Assembly: GCF_002917885.1 (NCBI RefSeq)
Contig: NZ_PQNY01000010.1
Span: 1 to 64,000 of the forward strand
Source: Flavobacterium croceum DSM 17960
GTDB taxonomy: Bacteria; Bacteroidota; Bacteroidia; Flavobacteriales; Flavobacteriaceae
DNA length: 64,000 nucleotides
Direction of reading: 5' to 3'
Numbering within the stretch: the stretch's first letter is position 1; every line of letters begins with the position of its first letter. The position numbers were made by a program, and so were the translations under genes. Below the pieces are notes generated by a model. It was not told the origin of the DNA, ran no database searches, and was given only the letters and a program-made list of their open reading frames with translations. Positions 1-7,869 of this stretch are shown piece by piece.

Positions 1-123
1 ACGTATTCTCATTTATTAGGAAATGTGAAATTTGACAACGGTGGGTTTCATCAAATAACGCTTGGGTTTAATTTGTTTTGCTCTCCTGATAAATACGATT
101 GTAATTGTCCAGCAAATAATTAA
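1..123 (+). CDS. 3' end of an outer-membrane-type protein (partial)
   Basis: An open frame enters from the left edge and stops at TAA 121-123, giving 40 residues. The part ending HQITLGFNLFC has the alternating hydrophobic/aromatic pattern of a C-terminal beta strand of a Bacteroidota outer-membrane barrel. It is followed by a short tail with three cysteines that ends CPANN. Nothing more can be said of its family from 40 residues. A bidirectional hairpin follows directly, which supports this as a true gene end. The reading as a barrel protein is inference. Confidence 0.5.
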   Translation, partial: TYSHLLGNVKFDNGGFHQITLGFNLFCSPDKYDCNCPANN

Positions 124-150
124 CGGCAACAGAAAAATTTATATAAAACA

Positions 151-178
151 AAAAGAGCAACAATTTGTTGCTCTTTTT
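151..178. terminator. Bidirectional terminator
   Basis: Stem AGAGCAAC (154-161) pairs with GTTGCTCT (167-174) around a 5-base loop, flanked by an A-run on the left and a T-run on the right. It can end the plus-strand partial gene and the convergent pseudouridine synthase gene. Confidence 0.85.
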
Positions 179-182
179 TGTT

Positions 183-1022
183 TTATATGTTTTTTAAATT
201 TATCACTTCTTGCTCGGTTAATAAACGCCAGTTTCCTCTAGGAAGGTTCTTTTTGGTAAGCCCAGCAAAAGAAACCCTATCTACTTTGAGTACATCGTAT
301 CCAAATTTTTCAAATATAGAGCGCACTACTTTTACATTGGCAGTTCGAAGTTTTAAGCCAATTTCGGTTTTTGGTTGGTTTTCTATATAGGTAATTTCGT
401 CTACAAATAGGCGGTGTTCATCGAGGGTAACACCTCCAGAAATTTTTTCTAAATCTTCAAATTTTAAATTTTTGTCAAGAGATACTTGGTATATTTTGGT
501 CGATTTTTGATTTGGAGCGTTAAATTTTACTACCATATCATTATCGTTTGTAAGGAGTAATAAGCCTGTGGTGTTTTTATCCATTCTACCAATGCTTTGT
601 AAGTTTGCATTGGTGGCATTTTTTACTAAATCGAATACAGATTTTTCGGCTTCTTCTCTCGATGTGGTAAAGTTTTTAGGTTTATTGAGTAAAATATAAA
701 TCTTGCTTTCGGGTGTAAGTGTAGAGCCGTCAAAGTTTACTACGTCTCCTGGTTTTACTTTGTAGCCCATTTCGGTAACGACTTCGCCATTTACTTTTAC
801 GTTGCCCGATTGAATGTATATATCTGCTTCACGACGCGAACATACACCAGAATTTGAAATGTATTTGTTAAGCCTTATTTCGTCGGTGTTTTTTGGAAGA
901 TTACTTTTTGGTTTGGGTTTTGATTGAAATGGTTTTGATGCGGATTTTGGTTTTCCTGAATAATTAGTTTCTTTTTTTGAAGAAAAAGTATTCTTGTTTT
1001 TATTGTTGTTTGGTTTTTGCAT
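183..1022 (-). CDS. rRNA pseudouridine synthase, RsuA/RluB family
   Basis: Isomerises a specific uridine in rRNA to pseudouridine. After a basic, Asn/Lys/Ser-rich N-terminal tail of about 45 residues comes an S4 RNA-binding domain (about 49-95, with the segment VCSRREAD). The catalytic domain follows, with motif GRMDKNTTGLLLLTND, whose Asp148 is the expected catalytic aspartate. At 279 residues the length fits flavobacterial RluB-like enzymes with disordered tails. The start at 1022 is the only sensible ATG. The target uridine cannot be told from sequence alone, so no symbol is given. It converges on the partial gene to its left. Confidence 0.9.
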   Translation of the reverse strand: MQKPNNNKNKNTFSSKKETNYSGKPKSASKPFQSKPKPKSNLPKNTDEIRLNKYISNSGVCSRREADIYIQSGNVKVNGEVVTEMGYKVKPGDVVNFDGSTLTPESKIYILLNKPKNFTTSREEAEKSVFDLVKNATNANLQSIGRMDKNTTGLLLLTNDNDMVVKFNAPNQKSTKIYQVSLDKNLKFEDLEKISGGVTLDEHRLFVDEITYIENQPKTEIGLKLRTANVKVVRSIFEKFGYDVLKVDRVSFAGLTKKNLPRGNWRLLTEQEVINLKNI

Positions 1023-1063
1023 GAGTGCTGATGTTTTTGCAAAGATAGGGTTTTTATGGTTTG

Positions 1064-1130
1064 CTTACTAGCCCTGACCGAACGGCTAGCTCCCGTGCGT
1101 GAGCAACGGGACTAATAGTAAGGGCAGGAA
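1064..1130. other. GC-rich structured intergenic element
   Basis: Between murI and the pseudouridine synthase gene lies a block clearly richer in G+C than its surroundings. CTTACTA (1064-1070) can pair with TAGTAAG (1116-1122). Inside, TAGCC (1069-1073) can pair with GGCTA (1084-1088). TCCCGT (1091-1096) pairs with ACGGGA (1106-1111) around an inner GC pair closed by a GTGA (GNRA-type) tetraloop. The start TAGCCCTGA and the later GCAGGAA recall an interspersed intergenic repeat that I remember from Flavobacterium genomes. That link is from memory and unchecked. It could be a repeat, a 3' processing or terminator structure, or a small RNA. Confidence 0.5.
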
Positions 1131-1163
1131 TTACGTATAGCAATTGCATTGTAGTATGCGCTA

Positions 1164-1943
1164 CTAAAAATCTTTGAAAGTTACAGTGTATTGGTTTTGC
1201 AATATATTTGAAATTATTGTAGGGTTTCCGTTGGTAATAAATTGTAGGGTTGGCGCTGTTTGGTTGCGTTTTAAAAGGTTTTGTTGCTCTAACACATGAA
1301 GCGTTTGTTTGGCTACAGCTTCGCCTGAATCGATTATTTTGATGTGTGCTGGGACAATTTTTTGAAGTTGCGGGATAAGGTATGGGTAATGTGTACACCC
1401 GAGTACCAAATAGTCTATGTTTTTTTGGATCATGGGTTGTACATACATTTGTAGTAGTTTAAACATTTCGTTGTCGTCAATAAAGCCGTTTTCTATGCGT
1501 TCTACGAGGTTATATCCTATTTGTTCTATAATTTGGATGTCTTGGTATTTTTCTAGGTTTTTATGGAATAATTCGCTGTTTAGCGTTCCTTTGGTTGCTA
1601 GAATTCCTATTTTTTGAGTTTTTGAGTGTAGTGCTGCGGGTTTTATAGCGGGTTCTATACCAATAAATGGGACTTTGTATTTTGCGCGAAGTTCTTTTAT
1701 GGCATTGGTAGTAGCGGTGTTGCAAGCTACTATAATAAGTTTACAATTTTGGTTGAGTAGGTATTCTGTGTTTTTACAACTTAGGGATAGAATTTCTTCT
1801 TTGGATTTGTTTCCGTAAGGTGCATTTTTGCTGTCGGCTAGATAGATTGTGTTTTCATAAGGCATTAGTTTATGAACTTCTTTCCATATTGAAGTGCCTC
1901 CTATGCCAGAGTCGAATAATCCTATTGGGTTGTTGTTTGCCAT
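1164..1943 (-). CDS. murI: Glutamate racemase
   Basis: Interconverts L- and D-glutamate in the cytoplasm to supply D-Glu for peptidoglycan. The N-terminus carries GLFDSGIGGTS with the conserved Asp11-Ser12. The two catalytic cysteines are Cys74 in VACNTATTN and Cys183 in LGCTHYPYL. Length (259 residues) is normal. It is the last gene of the minus-strand envelope cluster, but it is separated from the Skp genes by a hairpin terminator. A TAnnTTTG box sits only four bases before its ATG, so it may have its own, leaderless, transcript. Confidence 0.96.
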   Translation of the reverse strand: MANNNPIGLFDSGIGGTSIWKEVHKLMPYENTIYLADSKNAPYGNKSKEEILSLSCKNTEYLLNQNCKLIIVACNTATTNAIKELRAKYKVPFIGIEPAIKPAALHSKTQKIGILATKGTLNSELFHKNLEKYQDIQIIEQIGYNLVERIENGFIDDNEMFKLLQMYVQPMIQKNIDYLVLGCTHYPYLIPQLQKIVPAHIKIIDSGEAVAKQTLHVLEQQNLLKRNQTAPTLQFITNGNPTIISNILQNQYTVTFKDF

Positions 1944-1947
1944 AAAA

Positions 1948-1955
1948 CAAATGTA
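1948..1955 (-). promoter_or_regulatory. -7 promoter box for murI
   Basis: On the minus strand TACATTTG matches the Bacteroidota -7 consensus TAnnTTTG exactly and ends four bases before the murI ATG at 1943. No TTG is seen at the usual 19-21 bases upstream, because that region is the terminator stem. Transcription would begin at or next to the A of the ATG. Confidence 0.5.
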
Positions 1956-1957
1956 AA

Positions 1958-1987
1958 AAAAAACTGCTCAATTTTTTGAGCAGTTTT
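1958..1987 (-). terminator. Terminator after the skp genes
   Basis: AAAACTGCTCAA (1960-1971) and TTGAGCAGTTTT (1976-1987) form a 12-bp stem with a 4-base loop. On the minus strand a long T-run follows. It ends the bamA-skp-skp transcript just before murI. Confidence 0.85.
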
Positions 1988-2000
1988 TAAAGGTTTTTTA

Positions 2001-2498
2001 TTAAAACCCTAAATCTTTTTTTACGTCGGCAGTAAGGTCTGGCCCGTCTGCAAGTAAAGCTGTATTAATATCAATTACATATTGAAAACCTTTTGCTTTT
2101 CCTACTTTTTGTATTGAAGCTTTTATTTTTTCGGTAAGTGGTTTCATTAAATCACTTTCTTTTTTCTGTAAATCTTTTTGAGCGTTTTCTTGATAATCAC
2201 CAATTCTTTTAGCCATATCTTGTACTTCTTGTTGGCGAGTTTGGTTTACAGCATCAGTTACAGTAGCAGCCTCAGCATCGTATTTTTTTATTTTTGCTTG
2301 ATATTCATCAATCATTTTTTTGTATTCGGCACTATAGGTATCACTAAGCGTTTGTAATTGTTTTTGAGCTTCAATTATTGCAGGCATTTTACCCATTAAT
2401 TCGTTTACATCTACATGCGCAACTTTTGCCTGAGCATTTGCTGTTTGAAATCCTAAAAATGCTACGATAGCAAATACTAAAGTTTTTAATTGTTTCAT
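2001..2498 (-). CDS. OmpH/Skp-family periplasmic chaperone (short paralogue)
   Basis: Holds unfolded outer-membrane proteins in the periplasm on the way to BamA. A signal peptide of about 22 residues ending ANA/QA leads to a 140-residue mature protein. It has the Skp pattern: a short beta segment (KVAHVDVNELMGKMP), a long charged helical arm, and a closing strand (FQYVIDINTALLADG). At 165 residues it is the usual Skp length. It lies 28 bases downstream of a longer paralogue, and both follow bamA, the classic bamA-skp order. Orthology to E. coli Skp is by family and context. Confidence 0.9.
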   Translation of the reverse strand: MKQLKTLVFAIVAFLGFQTANAQAKVAHVDVNELMGKMPAIIEAQKQLQTLSDTYSAEYKKMIDEYQAKIKKYDAEAATVTDAVNQTRQQEVQDMAKRIGDYQENAQKDLQKKESDLMKPLTEKIKASIQKVGKAKGFQYVIDINTALLADGPDLTADVKKDLGF

Positions 2499-2526
2499 TC
2501 TTACTTTGATTTTTAAAATTATTGTT

Positions 2527-3558
2527 TTAAGGTTTTTTCTGTTCGGTTTTGTTTTTTAATTCTTCTTCACGGGCTTTTTTTGCTGCTTCACGATCTTCAA
2601 GAATTTTTTTCTTTTTATCTTCAAGTGCTTTTTTCTGCTCTTCAAGTTTTTGTTTTCTTTCGTCTATTAATTTTTGACGAGCTTCTTGTTGAGCTGCTTT
2701 TTTATCTTCAAGCTCTTGTTTTTTTAGTTCTTGATTTTGTTTTTTATCTTCATTGGCAACAGTATTTGGTGTTTCTGTTTTTGAAGTAGCAGAAACTGTG
2801 CCATTTTTTTTCGCGGCTTTTTCTTCTAATAATTTTGCTCTTTTTTCTTCGAATTCTTTCTTTTTAGCTTCGTTGGCTAATTTTCTTTCTTCGGCTAGTT
2901 TTTGAGCTTGCTCTTTTTTCTCTTCTAGTTTTTTCTGACGTTCGGCAAGTTGCGGATTTTCTGAAGCAGCTTCTTCTTTTCGTTCTTTTTCTGCTTCGTC
3001 TGCAAGTTGTTTTTTGGTAAGTTTTTCTTTTCTTTCTGCTCGTAGTAAAACAGTAACCACTTTATCGGAAATATCTAAATTTTTCTTAGCAAAAAGCATG
3101 GTTAAATCAGATGATTTGTCAAAAATATAGTCGTAGTTTTTAGCTTCGGCTATGTCTTGTACCGCATTAAAAACTTGATCTTGAATGGGTTTTATAAGTA
3201 CAGCTTTTTGAGATATTAAATCGCCATTTGGCCCAAAGCGTTTTTGTTGATAGTCTGAAAGTTCTTTTTCATGAAAAGCAATTTCTTCTTCTCTTTCTTG
3301 TATCAATTCTTTGGTAAGTAATACTTTTTCTGTTTTAAGAGATTCTTTTAGTTTGGTTATTTCATTCCTTTTTTCTTCCATCTCCTGCTTCCATTTTTGT
3401 GCTTTTTGCTCTAATTGGTTGTTTGCTTCGGCAAAAGCAGGCATTTTTTCTAAGATATATTCCATATCTATATAACCAATTCGGGCGCCTTTTTGAGCAT
3501 GGATGTTAAAAAAAGAAAGCGATAGGGAGCAAAGAATGAGTAAACTATATTTTTTCAT
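2527..3558 (-). CDS. OmpH/Skp-family protein with long charged coiled-coil tail
   Basis: The first half is a Skp-like chaperone: signal peptide MKKYSLLILCSLSLSFFNIHA, then GARIGYIDMEYILEKMP, a helical arm, and the strand YDYIFDKSSDLTMLFA near residue 150. The second half (about 175-343) is one Lys/Glu-rich stretch with heptad-like spacing, a long coiled coil absent from ordinary Skp proteins of about 165 residues. It sits between bamA and the short skp, 36 bases after bamA, and is surely co-transcribed. The tail might reach further across the periplasm or bind peptidoglycan. That is speculation. Confidence 0.88.
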   Translation of the reverse strand: MKKYSLLILCSLSLSFFNIHAQKGARIGYIDMEYILEKMPAFAEANNQLEQKAQKWKQEMEEKRNEITKLKESLKTEKVLLTKELIQEREEEIAFHEKELSDYQQKRFGPNGDLISQKAVLIKPIQDQVFNAVQDIAEAKNYDYIFDKSSDLTMLFAKKNLDISDKVVTVLLRAERKEKLTKKQLADEAEKERKEEAASENPQLAERQKKLEEKKEQAQKLAEERKLANEAKKKEFEEKRAKLLEEKAAKKNGTVSATSKTETPNTVANEDKKQNQELKKQELEDKKAAQQEARQKLIDERKQKLEEQKKALEDKKKKILEDREAAKKAREEELKNKTEQKKP

Positions 3559-3594
3559 ACTATGTTATTTTTACTTATAACGGAAACAAATATA

Positions 3595-6357
3595 CTAAAA
3601 TTGTTGTCCGATAATAAAATGTGTTTGCCAACCACTTTTTACAGTGTCTCCTGGAACTGGATCGAAACCATGTGCAAAGTCGATACCTAAGAGTCCAAAA
3701 GCAGGCATAAATATACGAATTCCAAATCCAGCAGAACGTTGTAATGCAAAAGGATTGTAAGCTTTAAAATTTCTATATGAAGCACCACCTTCTAAAAATC
3801 CAAGAGCATAAATAGAAGCCGCTTGTTTTAGTGTAATAGGATATCGCAATTCCATAGTAAATTTATTATATAGCGCCGCTCCATTACCTCTTTGTACTCC
3901 ATCGGCATCTAGTGGCGTTAATGATTGGTTGCTGTAACCTCTTAGTTGTATTACTTCTCTACCGTCTAATGAATAGTTTGCGAGTCCGTCTCCGCCCAAA
4001 TAATATCTTTCAAACGGAATAACACCTCTATCAGAATTATAAGCACCCAAATAGCCAAATTCGCCCAAAGTACGTAATACTAAAGCATGTTGTTGAGAAC
4101 CCATTAATTTGGTATAAGCATCAAATTTTCCTTTAACTTTGTAATATTCAAGCCAATTAAATCTTTTTTGGTCTACTTTTCCTTGATCGGTATCTGCTTG
4201 GGTATAATCATCTACTTTTACATATCCTGTTTTGGTTGTGTTGCCATCTACTATAGTTGTAAGTTTGATAAAATCGCCAGCTTGTATGTAATTACCGTCT
4301 ATACCCCAAGCGTCTGCTGCTTGTGTTTTTTTGTATTCTTTTTCGTTACCCAAATTGGCATAGTCTATTTTATTAAATAACGAATAAGGCAATGAAAATT
4401 TAGTAGAAATGCTAAATTCTGCTCCTTGTGTAGGGTAAATAGGGTTTATACCTTTGTTGTTTCTTGTTAATCCTAAGTTAAATGATAAGTTTCTTGAGCT
4501 ACCATTTCCAAATGTAAACAAACCAGAATAATAATTTTGTAGATTATAGTATTGAAAACTAATACCATTACTGAAATAAAAATCTCTATCGGGAACTGTA
4601 AGTCTTTTTGATGTTCCTAATGATAATGCAATAATATTGAAACTTTTCGATTTGTCGATGCTTGAAGAATATCCTGTATATAAATATTGCTTGCTGTATG
4701 ATATAGAACCGTTTAAACTTACTGGTTTTTTACCTCCAAACCATGGTTCTGAAAAAGAAAAACTAAATGTTTTAAAATAAGACGCCGCTTGAGCTCTTAA
4801 TGATAATTTTTGACCGTCACCCATTGGTAATGGTTTGTAGGCCTCTTTTTTAAATATATTTCCAATTGAAAAGTTATTAAAAGAAAGTCCTAGAGTTCCA
4901 ATAAAACCTCCACCGCCATAACCTCCTTGAAGTTCAATTTGGCTTGCTCCTTTTTCTACCAAATGGTATTCTATGTCTACTGTACCAGCGGTTGGATCTA
5001 CGTTTTTAAATTTCGGATCTATAGACTCTGGATCAAAAAATCCAAGTTGTCCAATTTCTCGTACAGTACGTACCAAGTCTTCTTTACTGTATTTTTCACC
5101 AGGGCGTGTGAGTAATTCTCTATAAATAACTTTATCGTTGGTTTTGTCGTTTCCAACTACAGAGATTTTGTTGAAATAAGCAACAGGCCCTTCTATAATG
5201 CGTATTTCAAAATCGATAGATTCATTTTCGGTTTTGGTTTCTACAGCATTAATAGTTGAGAATAGGTATCCGTTGTTTTGGTATAAATTGGTTAAATCTT
5301 CACTATCTGGCTTGGTTTTATCGGCTATTTTTTTATCCAACAATACACCGTTATATACATCTCCTTTTTTGATGTCTAAAATTTGACCTAATAATTGATC
5401 TGAATAAACAGAGTTTCCTAAGAATTTAATGTTTCCAAAATAGTATTTTTTTCCTTCTTCTACTTTAACATTTATAGCTATTTTGTTTTTCTTTTTGTCT
5501 ATCCAAACAGAATCGGTAATCACGCGAGCATCTCTAAATCCTTTTTCTTTGTATTTGTCTACAATGGTGTTTAAGTCTTCTTTATATTTGCTTTTTACAT
5601 ATTTTGAAGCTTTAAAAACACGAATAGGGTTTTGCCTTTTTGTGTTTTTCATAGCTTTTCTTAATTGCTTGTCTGTAAGTTTTTCATTGCCATCAAAGTT
5701 AATTTTAGCAATTTTCATTTTACTGCCTTTGTCTATGTTTACCAGCATGTTTACACTGTTGTCAGTGCTATCGGGAATGGTTCTTACAACTACTTTTGTA
5801 TTAAAGTAACCGTCTTTTTTGTATTTGTTTTCCAAATAATTTTTGGTAGTAGTAATCAGGTTTTCATTAACTATTTTACCTTTTGTAAGCGCGTTTTCTT
5901 TAACAAGTTCATCGATTTTTCCTTTTCTTACTCCTGTAATTTTTACCTCGTTTAATTTTGGAAGTTCAAATATGTCTAAATCTAATGAAATACTATCGCC
6001 TTCTACAGTGTTTACATAAAAATCAATGTTGCTAAACAAACCTAATTTTCCGAGTTTTTTAATAGCATTGCTTATTTCTTCACCAGGAATTGTGATTTCT
6101 TGACCTTTTTCTAGTCCAGCAAAAGTAACAACGGTTTGTTCGTTATAACTTACTTTACCTGTAACATTGACTTTTTTGAGAAAATATTTTTTTCCTTGCT
6201 CAAAATCGGGATTGGTTTGAGCATGAGTGATATAACTGCATAAAAAAACCAAAAACAGTGTAATTTTGGTAAAATTATTTTGTGCTTTTTGTGTCAATTT
6301 GTTCGCTTGTTTTTCCAAATCTTCTTTCTCTTTTTTGATAGCTAATAATGGCTTCAT
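3595..6357 (-). CDS. bamA: Outer-membrane protein assembly factor BamA
   Basis: The central subunit that inserts beta-barrel proteins into the outer membrane. After the signal segment (KITLFLVFLCSYITHAQ) come about five POTRA-like repeats, then a C-terminal 16-strand barrel domain that ends LIGQQF, with the family's aromatic last residue. The start is uncertain. The first ATG compatible with a signal peptide is at 6357, which overlaps uppS by 83 bases and gives a long charged n-region. A TTG at 6297 gives a normal 27-residue signal peptide. The coordinates given use the ATG. Neighbours uppS and two skp genes are the conserved Bacteroidota order. Confidence 0.93.
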   Translation of the reverse strand: MKPLLAIKKEKEDLEKQANKLTQKAQNNFTKITLFLVFLCSYITHAQTNPDFEQGKKYFLKKVNVTGKVSYNEQTVVTFAGLEKGQEITIPGEEISNAIKKLGKLGLFSNIDFYVNTVEGDSISLDLDIFELPKLNEVKITGVRKGKIDELVKENALTKGKIVNENLITTTKNYLENKYKKDGYFNTKVVVRTIPDSTDNSVNMLVNIDKGSKMKIAKINFDGNEKLTDKQLRKAMKNTKRQNPIRVFKASKYVKSKYKEDLNTIVDKYKEKGFRDARVITDSVWIDKKKNKIAINVKVEEGKKYYFGNIKFLGNSVYSDQLLGQILDIKKGDVYNGVLLDKKIADKTKPDSEDLTNLYQNNGYLFSTINAVETKTENESIDFEIRIIEGPVAYFNKISVVGNDKTNDKVIYRELLTRPGEKYSKEDLVRTVREIGQLGFFDPESIDPKFKNVDPTAGTVDIEYHLVEKGASQIELQGGYGGGGFIGTLGLSFNNFSIGNIFKKEAYKPLPMGDGQKLSLRAQAASYFKTFSFSFSEPWFGGKKPVSLNGSISYSKQYLYTGYSSSIDKSKSFNIIALSLGTSKRLTVPDRDFYFSNGISFQYYNLQNYYSGLFTFGNGSSRNLSFNLGLTRNNKGINPIYPTQGAEFSISTKFSLPYSLFNKIDYANLGNEKEYKKTQAADAWGIDGNYIQAGDFIKLTTIVDGNTTKTGYVKVDDYTQADTDQGKVDQKRFNWLEYYKVKGKFDAYTKLMGSQQHALVLRTLGEFGYLGAYNSDRGVIPFERYYLGGDGLANYSLDGREVIQLRGYSNQSLTPLDADGVQRGNGAALYNKFTMELRYPITLKQAASIYALGFLEGGASYRNFKAYNPFALQRSAGFGIRIFMPAFGLLGIDFAHGFDPVPGDTVKSGWQTHFIIGQQF

Positions 6358-7030
6358 ATAAATTTTCTTCTGTAAAATCGGGCCACAATACTTCTGTAAA
6401 ATAAAATTCTGCATAGGCTATTTGCCAAAGCAAAAAGTTACTTATTCTGTGTTCTCCACTGGTGCGAATAAGTAAATCTACATCGGGTAAATCGTGGGTG
6501 TAAAGATGCTGATTTATAATTGATTCATCAATAGCATCTGTTGAAATTATATTATTTTTAACTTTATCACTTATTTTTTTAACAACATTTAATAATTCTT
6601 CTCTAGAACCATAACTTAAAGCTAGAGTAAGCGTCATGTGTGTGTTGTTTTTGGTTTTGCTTATTACATCTTCAAGCTCTTTTTGTATGCTTGAAGGCAA
6701 TAAGCTTAGATTACCAATAGAATTTAAACGAATGTTGTTTTTTTGTAGAGTAGGCAATTCATTTCTTAATGAAGAAACTAAAAGTTTCATTAAGGTTTCT
6801 ACTTCTAGTTTTGGGCGGTTCCAGTTTTCTGTAGAAAATGCGTATAATGTGAGATTTTTAACACCCAATTTTGCACAAGCTTCTACAGTAGTTCGTACCG
6901 ATTTTGTTCCGTTTTCATGTCCAAAAGCCCGAAGAAAACCCTTCTTTTTTGCCCATCTTCCGTTGCCATCCATAATTATTGCAATATGGTTGGGTAAATT
7001 GTTCAATGCTATATGGTTTAAATTGCTCAT
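6275..7030 (-). CDS. uppS: Isoprenyl transferase (undecaprenyl diphosphate synthase)
   Basis: Adds isoprene units in cis to farnesyl diphosphate, giving the C55 carrier lipid for peptidoglycan and O-antigen. It has the signature HIAIIMDGNGRWAKKKG with catalytic Asp21. YAFSTENWNRP and the C-terminal RTSGEHRISNFLLWQ and AEFYFTEVLWPDF follow. Length (251 residues) is normal. It starts three bases after porG ends and overlaps the start of bamA, so translation of the three is probably coupled. Confidence 0.96.
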   Translation of the reverse strand: MSNLNHIALNNLPNHIAIIMDGNGRWAKKKGFLRAFGHENGTKSVRTTVEACAKLGVKNLTLYAFSTENWNRPKLEVETLMKLLVSSLRNELPTLQKNNIRLNSIGNLSLLPSSIQKELEDVISKTKNNTHMTLTLALSYGSREELLNVVKKISDKVKNNIISTDAIDESIINQHLYTHDLPDVDLLIRTSGEHRISNFLLWQIAYAEFYFTEVLWPDFTEENLYEAIISYQKRERRFGKTSEQIDTKSTK

Positions 7031-7033
7031 GTT

Positions 7034-7717
7034 TTAATCGGTACAATAACAAGGTTTTTCTCCAAAAGTATAGGTAAGTACAAATCCTGAAAATACATAC
7101 CAATCGTTGCTGTTTAAATTGCCAAAACGAAATTTAGAATATTCTTGTTTTACAGGATTGCTACCATCTATATCGTCTGCAAAAGAATATCGAGCGCCTA
7201 CTTCAAAGCCTAATACCATTTTTGGTGTTAATGTGGTTTTGATTCCCAATACTATTGGGATAGCTAGTGTTCTTTGAGTGCCCAAAAAATGCTGTTTTTT
7301 GTAGCTATCAAAGTAAGAGGCTTTGTAAAACGAATATGATAATCCAGAATAAACGTATGGTGTTACTTTGGTAGTAAGTTCGTGTAAGTTGAAATCAAGA
7401 AAGTTGAATTCCATTCCGGCAGAAAGTTCTGTTAAATTTGTATTGAAGCTTACATTGCGTTCTTGCCTTGCAAAATTGGGAGAATCGCTATCTTTTGCTT
7501 TGAGCTGAGAAGTGGTAATGCTAAACCTGTAGGCGTGTCTAGGCGATTTGTTCCAGCGGTACAGTAGTCCTAAGGCATAATCGTTTGGATGAATGTATTG
7601 AGTGTTACCAATATCACCAACATAATTGCTTCCTCCAGCAAACACACCAATTTCATTAATTTGTGCATAAGCCAAAGAAGTACATAAAGCAATAATTACC
7701 AAAAGATATTTTTTCAT
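7034..7717 (-). CDS. PorG-like outer-membrane protein (DUF6089 family)
   Basis: A signal peptide (MKKYLLVIIALCTSLAYAQ) is followed by a barrel-like sequence rich in aromatic, alternating strands. The start INEIGVFAGGSNYVGDIG is typical of the DUF6089 family. In Porphyromonas gingivalis the gene at the same place, beside uppS, bamA and skp, encodes PorG, an outer-membrane partner of the PorK/PorN ring of the type IX secretion system. The start at 7717 was chosen over 7756 because it gives a clean signal peptide and lies 19 bases after a -7 box. A T9SS role here is inferred from family and synteny. Confidence 0.75.
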   Translation of the reverse strand: MKKYLLVIIALCTSLAYAQINEIGVFAGGSNYVGDIGNTQYIHPNDYALGLLYRWNKSPRHAYRFSITTSQLKAKDSDSPNFARQERNVSFNTNLTELSAGMEFNFLDFNLHELTTKVTPYVYSGLSYSFYKASYFDSYKKQHFLGTQRTLAIPIVLGIKTTLTPKMVLGFEVGARYSFADDIDGSNPVKQEYSKFRFGNLNSNDWYVFSGFVLTYTFGEKPCYCTD

Positions 7718-7736
7718 TAAAATAAAAAATAGCGTG

Positions 7737-7744
7737 CAAATATA
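7737..7744 (-). promoter_or_regulatory. -7 promoter box for porG-uppS-bamA
   Basis: Minus-strand TATATTTG matches TAnnTTTG and ends 19 bases before the porG ATG. No clear TTG is seen upstream. The 152-base gap between nadK and porG, unusual for this tightly packed cluster, fits a second promoter. The gap also holds a 7-bp inverted repeat, ACATGAA (7802-7808) and TTCATGT (7826-7832). Confidence 0.45.
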
Positions 7745-7869
7745 ACAATAATACATACGATTATAATACCTATACTCATATTTACTATTATAATACCAAA
7801 CACATGAAACAATATGTAAATTAAATTCATGTATGTAACGCTAAAAAATGCTGTATAGTATGGCCTTGA

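Noticed and set aside
1054-1398. Open frame of 114 codons over the 3' part of murI and the GC-rich element
   Set aside because: It is antisense-frame noise: it runs in the same direction as murI in another frame, has no family resemblance and its composition follows murI.
5483-5955. Long plus-strand open frames opposite bamA
   Set aside because: Shadow frames with Phe/Leu-rich, membrane-like sequence that arise from the complement of A-rich coding DNA; no start context or conservation clue.
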